Shown here: in pieces, positions 20,929 to 31,380 of the stretch | Layout: each line of letters begins with the position of its first letter | Numbering within the stretch: position 1 is the first letter of the stretch | Assembly (NCBI GenBank): GCA_026119855.1 | Contig: JAOWBW010000025.1 | Location: 2,232,001-2,296,000 of the forward strand | Length of the DNA: 64,000 nucleotides | Reading direction: 5' to 3' | Origin: Campanula takesimana | Taxonomy: Eukaryota > Streptophyta > Magnoliopsida > Asterales > Campanulaceae | Position numbers and translations under genes: made by a program | Notes under the pieces: model-generated | Seen by the model: only the letters and a program-made list of their open reading frames with translations | What the model was told of the DNA's origin: nothing | Databases searched by the model: none

Positions 20929-21321
20929 CTAACCACGATGTGTGAGCCGCTCTTCAAGCTCCTAAAAAAGGACACCGATCGATCCTGGGATGAAGAATGC
21001 CAGATTGCTTTTGAAAAGGTCAAAGAATACCTGACAAGCCCACCGGTCTTGGCCCCACCTAATTCGCACAAACCTCTGTGGTTGTACCTAACCGTCACTG
21101 ACACTACAGTAGGAGCAATGCTTGCACAAGAAAAGGAAGATTCCTGGGTGGAAAATGCAATCTATTTTGTTAGTAGAAAGCTGTAAGGGAGTGAATTGAA
21201 CTACTAGGCATTAGAAAAGGCTTGCACCAGTTTGGTTTGGGTCTCGCAGCGGTTAAAGATCTATCTGCAATCCTCGCCCGTTCAGATCATATCCCGAATG
21301 GATCCAGTGAAGTACATCCTC
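20929..21321 (+). pseudogene. pol: Tat1 pol: RNase H, truncated by internal deletion
   Basis: The RT frame continues past the TAG at 20926 into the connection and RNase H start (LKKDTDRSWDEECQIAFEKVKEYL, then LTVTDTTVGAML). Further stops are at 21184-21186 and 21205-21207. The frame reaches MDPVKYIL near 21300, and then sequence typical of the following 1 kb or more is missing. The next recognisable sequence is the second half of the integrase zinc finger. The remainder of RNase H, the archaeal-type second RNase H expected in Tat elements, and the first half of the finger are absent. Confidence 0.75.
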
Positions 21322-22270
21322 GAAAGTGCGAACTTGTTATCAATGTCAACGGTATGCTAATCTACAACATCTGCCGCCGTGCGTTCTCTATCAGTCAACT
21401 GCTCCTTGGCCTTTCTCCACTTGGGGAATAGATGTTATTGGTCAAGTCAAACCGAAGGGTTCGAGTGGGCAAGAATATGTGCTCGTAGCTATCGACTACC
21501 TCACCAAATGGGTTGAGGCCGCTGCTTACAAGGTCTTGAATGCCAAGAAAGTAGCCGAGTTCATCCGCACCAACATTTTCTACAGATATGGAGTCCCTTA
21601 TGAGATGATCTCAGATAATGGAACTCACTTTGAAGGAGAAGTCAACCGATTGCTTGACGAATTCCGTGTGATCCGGTACAAGTCCTCCCCCTATCAACCA
21701 CAAGTCAATGGAGCGGTAGAAGCGGCGAACAAAACCCTTAAGAACATCATTAGAAAGATGGCCATCACCGAAAAGGATTGGCCCGAGAAGTTTCCTTTAG
21801 CTTTGTGGGGATACCGCACATCTGTCCGGATACCGACTGGGGCTACTCCTTATTCACTTGCATATGGCATGGAGGCGGTTCTCCCAATTGAGCTTGAAAT
21901 CCCCTCCATGAGAGTTTTACTTGAGAACCAAGTGTCCGAGATTGATTGGATACAAAGTCGCCATGAAGAGTTAGTATTGCTCGATGAAAAGCGATTGCTG
22001 GCTTTGGAGCATAACCGCGCGTATCAACGCAAAATCGCCAGGGCATTTAATAAGTAGGTCAAAGACCGTGATGTCAAAGTGGGAGATCTTGTGCTGTGAG
22101 AAAATCCATCAAGCTTTGCCGACCCTCAAGGGAAATGGAAGTCTCCATGGTTGGGCCCCTACATTGTTAAGAAGATACAATCCGGAGGAGCCGTGTTTCT
22201 GCAAACCGAATTTGGAGAAGACCTCGTTCAGCCCTGCAATCTTAGCAAATTGAAGAAGTATTATGCGTAG
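21322..22270 (+). pseudogene. pol: Tat1 pol: integrase
   Basis: A different frame from RT. It begins with the C-terminal half of the zinc finger (CYQCQ at about 21332), then the catalytic core: D in FSTWGIDVIG, D in MISDNGTHFEGE, and E in NGAVEAANKTLKNI. In-frame stops at 22055-22057 and 22097-22099 precede a GPY-like end (GKWKSPWLGPYIVKKI) that terminates at 22268-22270. No chromodomain is present, as expected for Tat and unlike the Tekay elements here. The integrase would join element DNA to the chromosome; it is inactive as written. Confidence 0.85.
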
Positions 22271-22600
22271 AAGGTGCAGAGTTTGGTGATTCCTATCGAG
22301 TCTAAAAAAAAAAAAAAGCCCCACTAGAGGTGAAAACCCGAAAGGGCAGTTCTAGGTAAAATTCAGGAGGCGCGCAAGAAATTCAAGTAACTGTGTCGAA
22401 CTACGCTGACCTGAGCCTCTAAAGAGGAACGTAGGCAACCTTCGGGTCCGGTCATTAATAATAAAAACTTTATTCCCCACGTTGAACTTGCAAACATTAC
22501 ATTTGAAAAGGAAAAACAAACATCAAAACTTTGAAATAAAAAAAAAAACATCTTGGCGTGGCAACCAAGGATTATGCATAAATAAATGAAATTCCATTCA
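22271..22600 (+). other. Tat1 3' UTR, first part, with structured motif
   Basis: Non-coding stretch between integrase and the antisense ORF. It contains one copy of the GAACTACG...CGTAGG motif (22398-22435) with inner stem CCTCT/AGAGG, plus two A runs. No gene is seen. Confidence 0.6.
22398..22435 (+). repeat. Tat 3' UTR hairpin motif, copy 1
   Basis: GAACTACG, spacer, CCTCT-AA-AGAGG stem, then AACGTAGG. The outer CTACG can pair with CGTAG. Further copies are at 24968, 25219, 25386 and 25484, and on the minus strand at 42576-42614. Confidence 0.65.
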
Positions 22601-24012
22601 TTAACCGAGGCGGTTGAACACGTTCTGGAAAAAGCCTGAAGAGCTCTCTCCCCTTTCGTTCCCAGAGCCAGTTGCATCGAGCATGGTAATCCTTGAAGCT
22701 AAGTCTCGGCCAGTCCTGCGACGTCCCGACCGATGGCCGTTGCGTGATTGATTCCCGCCTATCTGATTTTGGAAGACTATGGGACCCATTATCTGAGAAA
22801 AGTAATCCCCAGACAGAATCTCTGGACCTAAGAGCTCCGAGACCAAAGCTGTGATGGTAGCATTGTCTTCAATAGTCTGAGGACCCAGCCATTCGAGATA
22901 CGCCAAAGAGGGTTCATAGAACGTGTCCCCTTCGCTCCGGCTTCTGCCTCTGCCGATGTGCGTACCGTTCCTATACCAAAGATCTTTCAACAATTCACAA
23001 ATATTGGCATCCACGGCCAAATTGGTCGGGATAGGGTGGTCAGAAAAAGGAACCTCTTGGACTTGTCCAAATTGGCGGGAAATCCGTTGGCCTAGATAAA
23101 AGGTGGTAGATCGAAGCCCAGCTAACCAAACGAAAGAGTGGCCCGCACTTGTGATAATGTACCTGCTCAGATTCCAATGCGGAGGCACCCACAGGATGTC
23201 TGCCGACCTAATCCGCCAAAAGTGTCCAACCCACTCCTTGAAAGTAGTGCAGTTCTGCCTGTTTAAACCTCACCTCTGAAGCATGGAAGGGGTATAGTCT
23301 GGATCAGACACCGGGCGAATGATTCTGAGATGCTCCTGGAGCCATATCTGCAGCAAAATGGGGCTGCCCGATGTGAAAGCGTCACCCCTGGGATAGTAAC
23401 CGTCCAGCCCGTGCAAGGTTTCTGCCAAAAGGATAGTCATCACGTTACTGGCACCACCTTTGCAGGAATCAACAATATCTACCATTCTCGAATCAATGAA
23501 ACCGTCATAAGAGACGAAGAACAGTTTAGCAAAGAGGCACATGACTAAGGCAAAATCCCTGCGGTCAGAATACTCCGGGTTATGAGGGGAAGCCTCACCA
23601 TAGAGTCCGGGGAAGCAAGTGATATCAAAGTGGGTCCTGTGAAGGAGCCTCCTTGAAAATCCAATATCAAAACTGAAGACCTCAGCAAGCCAACGGACAG
23701 GGGTCTTGCGAGAAGTGCGCACCATAGCCCTACCACGAGTTGGGTTTCCCGTAATGGCACAGAATTCCTCAAAGGTAAGACACAACTCATCTTGAGTAAA
23801 ATTAAATATATGTGAGTACCTGTCGACCAAAAGACGGACGCACCGCGGATCATCTCCCATTAGATAGGAAGCCTCCTTAATGCAAAAAGGACTTTGAAAT
23901 GAAAGGTCTCTTCCAGCGCCGCTCGCACACCCTCTGAGTAGGAACTCACCCAACGGTTGAGTCCCTCGCGGTATTCTTTGATGCTAAACATGGTTGGGAC
24001 GAGATGAGCCAT
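22601..24012 (-). pseudogene. Tat1 antisense extra ORF (plant mobile domain-like)
   Basis: Read on the minus strand from ATG at 24012 (MAHLVPTMFSIKEY) to the stop at 22601-22603, about 470 codons. It is broken once by a frameshift near 23893-23900, next to an A5 run, and once by TGA at 23270-23272 (likely from CGA). The central part (DDPRCVRLLVDRY...LTFEEFCAITGNPTRG) has the W/F-rich, LT-EE-x3-I-x-G-x-P pattern I associate with plant mobile domain proteins. The C-terminus is Arg/Ser/Gly-rich. Antisense extra ORFs between pol and the 3' LTR are known in Tat elements; their role is unresolved. A TATA box lies 85 bp upstream. The domain assignment is tentative. Confidence 0.72.
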
Positions 24013-24096
24013 TTGAAAAGGGAAGAAAGGTCGGGATTGCAAGGAAAGAAAGAAGGAGAAGGTGTTTGGGATGAAAAACAATGAAGCTCCCCCTCC

Positions 24097-24105
24097 CCTT
24101 TTATA
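24097..24105 (-). promoter_or_regulatory. TATA box of the antisense ORF
   Basis: Read on the minus strand this is TATAAAAGG, a canonical TATA box, 85 nt upstream of the antisense ATG at 24012. That spacing leaves a 5' UTR of roughly 55-60 nt if transcription starts about 30 nt downstream. Confidence 0.55.
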
Positions 24106-24183
24106 GTAGCTCGAAGATAGGGTTCCAACATGCCTCCCTTGAAGTGCGCACCTCCCCCATGCCTGGATAAGGAACGAATTCAA

Positions 24184-25625
24184 AGAAATTTCCAGAAACT
24201 GATCAGGAACCTCACCCCCCCCTCAATAGCCGTACGGCTCCTGACCTCTGACCCTATCAGAATTTTATCTTCTCTGACCTTCCCTAGGTGGATAAGCCCC
24301 CCCTTGGTTTCATCAATCTGCAACCCTCTCTAATCCGAGTTTGGTTCATTGTTGGTCATTAATCACGAGTCGGTGTCATTTAATAAGTGAGTTAAAGCAA
24401 AAGATTAACACCCTGATTTCAAAATGAAAGAGAGCTTGTGCTCGATCAGGAATGGTCCAAATTTTATGTATGCAAATCATATCGGCAACTGCATGCAAAG
24501 CTAACTTGCAGGTGACGGCACACAAAGTCGATTTTGTCATCTCCCCGAGGCGCGAGAGACTTCAGTCAAAACTGAAACAATGTCAATGGATCACGCGAAG
24601 CGATGGTTCACTGCTTAATAAAGCACAAAAATCTCATCACATGACAACTCAAAAGCCGAGGGGTCTGGATATAGCTCGGAGAGCAGCGTATCCTTTGATT
24701 GAATGTTTTATAAATTGTCATCTGTTATTTGGTCTTCTCTTGATGTTGAGTTGTACCCCCCTTTTTGATTAGCGCGAAGCGCTCGACCTTTGAGTGAGTT
24801 GGCTTTTCTGAGTGGCGCGAAGCGTCCGGCCCTCGATGAGTCGTTATTATATCCCCTGGTAGTCTCCTGATTTTGAGATGTACCTCAACTCCGATTGTAC
24901 CCTGCGTCAATCCTCGAGTAGTGTTGGTCTTAAGCCTTCTCTTGATTGATTGAGTTGGTTCGAGTCAGAACTATGACTTGACTTGATTCCCATGGAGGGA
25001 TACGTAGGCAGTTCACCCCAGTGAACTCAGTCGCCCGTTTTTGCAATTTGTTGGTCAAGTGCCAATCCCCCAGAGTCAGATGCGACTCATATTGATGTTG
25101 AATTAGGTCATCTCTCGGATTCTTAGATGTACCCCCCTCTCCGATTGTACCCTGCGTCAATCCTTGAGTATTGTTGTTCCACCTTGGTCTTCTTGCCTGC
25201 CCGAGTTGTACCTCCCCCGAACAACGCTTTGACTTGATTCCCATGGAGGGATACGTAGGTAGTTTACCCCGGTGAACTCAGTCGCCCGTTCTCATAAATA
25301 TTTTCTCATGCCAATTTCCTCCCCAGCAAAGAGACAACGCATCTCAATGCTATCCCTTGCAATTTCTTGTTTCTTTAATAAACCTGAACTACGATTGGTC
25401 TGATTCTCGAAAGAGATACGTAGGTAAACCGGTAATCCGGGATCGACCACTGTTTGTGATTGTTTGATTGTTTGTTTGAGTTAGAACTACGGAGGCTTGA
25501 TTCTCGAAAGAGATACGTAGGAAGTCCTACTTTGGACCCAGCCATTACACCCTAGACGAGATCGTTTGTCTCTTAGTGAATAGTAGAATCCCCTTTACAT
25601 TACAAAGAGATTCGACGAGTGGCTC
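24184..25625 (+). repeat. Tat1 3' UTR, repeat-rich part
   Basis: Contains diverged direct repeats: CCGATTGTACCCTGCGTCAATCC at about 24891 and 25140; GACTTGATTCCCATGGAGGG at about 24977 and 25231; CAGTCGCCCGTT twice; GCGCGAAGCG twice near 24770-24810. Four copies of the hairpin motif fall here (24968, 25219, 25386, 25484). Hypervariable, repeat-generating 3' UTRs are documented for Tat/Ogre elements. No gene is supported; open frames at 24725-25244 on the minus strand track the repeats. Confidence 0.75.
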
Positions 25626-27065
25626 TGTAGATACCCCGATCTCGCACCCCTTATCAAACCCCTTTTATTGGTCTAAACCCTAAAATTGACCTAAGCCCTC
25701 GATTTGGCTATGCGGGAGTGCCGTAAGACTTATAGGTGCATCAAATGGATTAACGGACTTTAAATTCATGATCAGAGCGAAAAAACGAGTGAACAGGCAT
25801 GTACTTCAATTTTTGAGTGGCGGGACCCGAAAGTGGGGCCCGCACCCTTAGAACTGCTCGTTATTATCCATTCTGTGCACTTAAAAATGTATAATTGTCA
25901 TCCCTTGATCATTAACATTTTTCAGATAGACGTACGTGACCACAAGATTATTTCAAGAAATTTTCATGTTGGGATCGCGGACAACCGGGACACCGTTGTG
26001 CGCACACTCGGACAAAACTTGGACTGTTGCGGAACCAATACCGGAGCAAAAATTGTGATCACTCACGCCTAAAAGAGTCACACAAGTGGCCCAAGTTGGC
26101 TGGCCAAAATAATAAGGAAGGAGCCAATCAGAATGCGACAAGTGGCACTATGGGAAAAAGGGACGGAGGCATGAGCCGTACGGCTGGTTTGGGAGGTTCA
26201 GACAGCAGTTTGTTATTCAGCAACTTGGCCACAAAAGTCATTATTTTGATCATTCCCAGCTGCATTTGAGGCGGGTAGCCACCCCCTAAACTGACTCCTA
26301 AGCCTAGCAAGGGTGGCCTAAGGTCATTTCCCACCTCCCTCCTCCATATACTCACCTCCCTCATCCATTTTATCATAGATGATACATACCACACTCTTGC
26401 TCTCTCTAAGCAACAAAAAGATCTCTCAAACCTCAGTCCATAAACCACCACAACACCACCATATCACCACCATAATCCCACCCTAAACACTACACAAAGC
26501 AAAGCAAACAACCCACTCAAACACTCTCTCAATCTAAGGCAAGCACCTTAAGAAAAGCAACAAAAAAGTCTTCCCTTGGAAGCAAAGGAAGCACATCTAG
26601 GTAATCTCTTGTTCTTGTAATGTTCATCCATGTAAAATGTAGATCCTTATGTGATTTGGAAAAGGGTCTAGCCACTTGTTAGGCTAGACCCCCATTTGAT
26701 GTCCAAAAGATGTAATGTTGATACTCTTGTTGTTCTTCTCTCTAAATGATGATATACCATGATTAAATGCTCAAATGGCTGTTTGTTTTGTGTTTTTCAT
26801 ATATAGATCTATGTGTATCCAAAGTTTCATGCTCATGCCATCTCATTTGAGTGAGTTTTCATGGGTGTTTTCATCCCTTTTGTAGATTTCCAGCAGACTC
26901 TCCATCTGCACCTTTCTGTCTTGTTGGTCTCTTTGTGCATAGAAAACTTGGGTTTTGGTCTTAGACCACAAAAAGGACATTGTTATAGACAAACAAAGGA
27001 AGATTATCATGTAAGTATATTATTTTTACCCTGAGTGGAAGAGGTTCTTTCCATTTTTTGTTTCA
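25626..27065 (+). repeat. Tat1 3' LTR, truncated
   Basis: Starts TGTAGATACCCC at 25626 and matches the 5' LTR from about 26310 (1738 in the 5' copy). It stops at 27065, where the 5' copy continues for about 950 bp more (2487-3437). The next base belongs to a Tekay LTR interior, so this is a deletion junction rather than an LTR end. Confidence 0.85.
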
Positions 27066-28439
27066 TAACGAACCCATTCTAAACACCCCAAACGAATCCA
27101 GAAGGTTACACTTATTAGGACATGATCACGACTGGACTAAACCCTACACTTTGGTGTTCAGCAACCACCCTCTAGGTACTATAGGACATCGCCTAAAACC
27201 TAGACCAAGACTCACTCGAAAATCAATTCGTTTGGAACAATCACGAACGCATCATAAGATGCCCAAACTTATACCAGATGATGATAAGTCAAACCAACGA
27301 TACCTCAATAAGACGTTCCAAATCCCAATTAACACTTAATTAATTTCAAACACAAACTTGATCACAAGGGACCCAATTCTATCACTAGAGTGCACTACAA
27401 TGTTCACTAAGGTTAACTAGGAGGACACCCAAGATTTGGATCAAAACGCATTCTTCAATTACAAAATGTCAACAATTGTAAACTTCCAGAGGACCGTGCG
27501 GCCGCCCAACAGGGACTGTGCGGTCGCCCAATAAGACCCTCAAACACGACCAAAAGCTCTCAGAAAGTTGTGCGGTCGCCCAGGAAATATTGTGCGGCCG
27601 CCCAACCTTCTGGTTTGCCGGAAATCGGGAAGAACAACTTGGGTTCTTCCATTTTTATACCCAAAACACATTCAACCAAAATCAAACCTTCCAACTCAGA
27701 TACTAATGTACCAAAACAACTAATAAGTCTAAAAAGACTCATACAACAACTTTTAACAACCAAAATCAAGAATCAAACCCAACATTCAAGATTTCACCAT
27801 TTTTTGATCAAAACCCAAAATAAATTCTCAACAAATTCAAAACCCAACCAAACTTCAAATACAACACATCAAACATTATCTAAACATGATATGAACATTT
27901 TAGCATTAAAATGGGGGAAAAGTAACTTACTTGGATTTTCTCAAAGTTGATGGATTTCAAATATTTTTGATCCTACGCGATTCTATCGACGATCTAAACA
28001 CATTTCACGTTTTAAGAAATGAGAGAAGATGAGAGGAAGAAGGAGTAAATGAAGAGAGAAGGAAGAAGATGAAACTTACCCCTTTTTCTTCTAAGGGAGG
28101 AGAGAGAGAGCTGGGAGAGAGGGATGGAGGTGGAGTGTGAGGGTGAAAGAGTAGGGTGAGGGCGGTGAGTAGGGAGAAGATGAAGATTAAAATGTTACAC
28201 CCAGCCCCCTTCCCCCACTAACTAGCACAATTACTTACACTCCCGACTAACAATTAAGACTCAACACTTCCACACTAGCCCAAATAACTCGAATAAAATG
28301 CTAGGCATAATTATTATGAAACATAAAATGCACACATAATTATTTAAATAAATAATAATTTAAATAAATAAATAAGCAAATAATTAAATAATAATCACTT
28401 ATTACTAATAAAATAGAGCCTATACTTCGGGTCGTGACA
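27066..28439 (-). repeat. Tekay LTR v, truncated; left LTR of the tandem array
   Basis: Matches LTR vi from 32852 to its end with the same spacing (27062-28439 and 32848-34225 are both 1378 bp). It lacks the first 1467 bp of the LTR. It ends CGGGTCGTGACA followed by the polypurine tract of element A on the minus strand. Confidence 0.92.
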
Positions 28440-29808
28440 TTCACTCCCCCTTAAAGAAAATTCGACCCGAATTTTAACGAGACTTACCCGAAAGACCAAA
28501 TAGCTACGGATACGATAGTTCCGCCATTTCTCAAATTCCTCAATTATCCATTCTAAACCACCACGTAGTAACCTTAAATAATGTTCACGATACCACGACC
28601 TCTCGCACATAACTTCCTTCAATCATAACCTTCACTACTAATTAGAATCCACAATCAAAATTGGAGAATCCCAATTGCTCCCAATCATAACTCTCGAGAT
28701 ATCCCAGGCTCACCTTATTCACAACCTTAATTACACTGCAAAGGTGTTTCCTTTTGTAAATCGCATACTTAGTAGTATTCCCCAAAAATTCAAAACATTA
28801 CCATCTCGAGCTAAATTAGCTTTTAAAATATAAAAAGGCTAAAGAAATTTCTATTCCCACAATATTCATCGAAATGGCTATATCTCTATGGATTACCATT
28901 ATAGTGTCTTCACTTTGAGTTAACACCTTAAATAAATAGTACCATACAAACCCCAAAATTTCTCGTACAAAGTGTCCACTTAAATCTATGTTATACTCTC
29001 ATCCCTTCATTAATCTGGTCTTGAAGCCTAAACCATTCAATATACTCAATAGTCCGCAAAACGATCCAAATTTCATCTTCAAAAGATTTTCTCTAACTCC
29101 CATTTAAGTCGTAATCCGTGCTCATATACCCAAAGGAAATCAACGAACTCTAAATTCAATAGCTAAACCCAGTTAGTCTCTCACGCATACATTTATTGAC
29201 TTAATGATATTTAAGCTCAATGGTACTACCATCATAATAAACCAATTAGCTAGCAACGCTCCAACTGACCCAATACCAAATCATAGTATTCTTTAATATG
29301 CCCGAGTATTTATACTCAACTTTCTTCACTTATTTGCAATCCAAAATAAGAAATGCCACCAAGACAAGATTTAGGACCATAGAACACCCCTTTAACTAAA
29401 ACTCAAAATGCCTTTGATATAGGTCGCAATTTATTACTCTCCCGAAATGTGCTTAGTCCTTTCAAACTTACGCGCTCACCACTATTATTGATCGGAACTC
29501 CTACAACAAACTCATCATCCATAACAAATCGCATACCTCTCCATACTAACCCATTCCGATGCATTCACGGAGATGTACTAAAAGTGACCAAAATTTTCCT
29601 CAAGAGATCCTCATTGAATCCTCAACTCCTATAACCCACCGATGTCATAAGGACATTGATCTAAATATTAGCACTACAACCTTGTACCACAACAACCCAA
29701 TTTAACCCAAGCTCCTCCTCAAACACTAGGTACTATTCAGAAATAAAATAGAAATTTTCACAAACGATAAATACGCCCAACAATTCACCGAAACTAAATA
29801 CTCGGATT
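28440..29808 (-). other. Element A internal region of unknown content
   Basis: Begins with the polypurine tract (TTCACTCCCCCTT) and shares the first 50 bp with other Tekay elements, then diverges. Where intact elements carry integrase, RNase H and RT (over 3 kb), this one has about 1.3 kb of AT-rich sequence with no recognisable domain in any frame. It may be heavily decayed pol, or replaced sequence. Confidence 0.55.
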
Positions 29809-30168
29809 TTAACTAAGGAAAGATAGGTATAATTCTACCCAAAGGAACGGTCTCAACAGTTTTAAGAAATTAGGAATGGAGAATATAACAATCCCCCTAC
29901 AACAATAGACTAAAGCAATAGTAACATCAAAATCTTGTAATAGCAACATGGCTAATTTAGCAGGTAAGTCGTATCTACCTTTAAGCACAACATGAGCACA
30001 TAAGACTCCATCAAACATCCTACACTCCTCCATAGGAGTAGACACTGACAACAAATAAGTCAAAGACTCAAAAGAAATAAATGCAACTAAATGCACAGAA
30101 ACATATGAATGCGATGATCCTAAAATGCACGCGCTCGCTCTCTCGACGCAAAATAATACCTCCTGAAA
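29809..30168 (-). pseudogene. Element A protease remnant
   Basis: Minus-strand sequence keeps protease-region landmarks seen in the relatives: GSSHSYVS, a LLSVSTPMEEC block, LLQDFDV and FSIPNF. A frameshift sits at the active site (the ARA(L/F) and GSSHSY parts are in different frames) and the ILGMDWLSKF strand is altered. It is the only pol domain that can be recognised in element A. Confidence 0.7.
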
Positions 30169-31269
30169 TTATCCGTTACCTGGTGAGTGCTGATTGATTG
30201 CAAATACTCTACCCCAAACCTTGGGCTTCCCCGAAGCATCCCTCTTCTGACCCTGTGATATTCCAGTTCCTGTCCCCGATGACTGAACTCTAAACCTCGG
30301 ACAATCTTTAACAAAGTGTCCCAACTGACCACACTTCACACATTTTCCTTGCTTCTTCCAACACTTGTCTTCTTGGTGTCCTTTCCTCTGACAGTAACTG
30401 CAGACTTTCCCATTTCGTGTACCCTTATTAGCACCTTGATTTCCTACTGTTGGTTGCCCTTGAAGTTGCCTTCTGAATCGAGTTTGCACTCCAAAATTAC
30501 CTCTGTTATCCGAATGTTGCTGTTGTGACTTACTCTGCCCTCCTTGCTTACCCGGGTTAACCATCTCAGTCTTCCTTTTGTGTTCCCCAATATCCCGCTC
30601 AATTAAGTAGGCTCGATCCACCGTATCCTGATAAGTCTGAATCCGCTGTGCTATAAGCTGAGTCCGGATGGATGTCTTCAAACCCCTGATCAATCTCGTC
30701 GCTTTCTGCTCCTCGGTCCGCACAAGGTATTCACAACACCTGGCTAATTCTGTGAACTTAGCTGAGCACTGTGCTACTGACATCATGCCTTGCTCCAAGC
30801 GGAGGAACTCGATCTCTTTCCGGTTTTGATTCACTAGAGAGATAAAATGATCCTTGAATTTCCTCACGAACCACTCCCAAGGATATGGTACAAGAGTCGC
30901 ATCCCAACTGGTCTTCAGTGCCTTCCACCAATGTTCTGCAGCACCAACTAACATATAAGCTGCAAACCGAACCCTATCCTCATCAGTACAACCAAAGACC
31001 TCATAGATTCTCTCCATCGATTCTATCCATAGCTCGGCCTTCTTCACATCAGGCTCACCGTCGTACTCACTTGGTTTCAACTTCAAGAACTGCTCCAACC
31101 CGTATCGCGGAGGTGCTACATGTTCCTCTCTCGGCCCTTGGTCATGAATTGGTTTCACGGCCGCTTCAAACCTGTCCTGAAACACTGCACGGTTTTCTTC
31201 CCGTAGACCATTAAGATTCTGAGTCCCACTAGAAGCTTCATCAATTCTTCTTCTAGACATTTCGAACAA
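30169..31269 (-). CDS. gag: Element A Gag, intact open frame
   Basis: An uninterrupted 366-codon frame; the probable start is the second Met (MSRRRIDEA, ATG at 31260), matching the MxRRR starts of the relatives. It contains the Gag core (AELWIESMERIYEVFGC, AAEHWWKALKTSW, FVRKFKDHF) at residues about 80-150, and two complete CCHC knuckles at about 290-303 (CSYCQRKGHQEDKC) and 310-323 (CVKCGQLGHFVKDC). Gag forms virus-like particles and binds the element RNA. The stop falls at the gag/protease border because of a frameshift; pol beyond it is lost. This is the only fully open Gag of the family in the window, so it could still make protein if transcribed. Confidence 0.87.
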   Translation of the reverse strand: MFEMSRRRIDEASSGTQNLNGLREENRAVFQDRFEAAVKPIHDQGPREEHVAPPRYGLEQFLKLKPSEYDGEPDVKKAELWIESMERIYEVFGCTDEDRVRFAAYMLVGAAEHWWKALKTSWDATLVPYPWEWFVRKFKDHFISLVNQNRKEIEFLRLEQGMMSVAQCSAKFTELARCCEYLVRTEEQKATRLIRGLKTSIRTQLIAQRIQTYQDTVDRAYLIERDIGEHKRKTEMVNPGKQGGQSKSQQQHSDNRGNFGVQTRFRRQLQGQPTVGNQGANKGTRNGKVCSYCQRKGHQEDKCWKKQGKCVKCGQLGHFVKDCPRFRVQSSGTGTGISQGQKRDASGKPKVWGRVFAINQHSPGNG

Positions 31270-31362
31270 ATACCTGCATAAAACCTTAACCGTTACTCAC
31301 TCCGCACACAACTACCCACCTAGGTCATACTAATCCACCTAGACTTATACTTAGAGCCAAAC

Positions 31363-31378
31363 CATGGCTCTGATACCA
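31363..31378 (-). other. Element A primer-binding site
   Basis: Minus-strand TGGTATCAGAGCCATG, two bases from the LTR start at 31381; tRNA-iMet type. Confidence 0.9.
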
Positions 31379-31380
31379 AC

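Larger units (their letters stand above)
1738..27065 (+). mobile_element. Tat1: large Tat-lineage Ty3/gypsy element with nested insertions
   Basis: Order on the plus strand: 5' LTR remainder (to 3437), PBS, gag-protease (4450-9834), a linker with GLGK motif, RT with YVDD, RNase H start, integrase (to 22270), antisense ORF (24012-22601), repeat-rich 3' UTR, and 3' LTR starting TGTAGATACCCC at 25626. The two LTR copies match over 1738-2486 and about 26310-27065. The element is interrupted by a solo LTR (5090-7755) and a complete chromovirus (9874-18968). Antisense extra ORFs and hypervariable 3' UTRs are known features of the Tat/Ogre lineage. It is defective: several in-frame stops and a large pol deletion. 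Confidence 0.85.
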
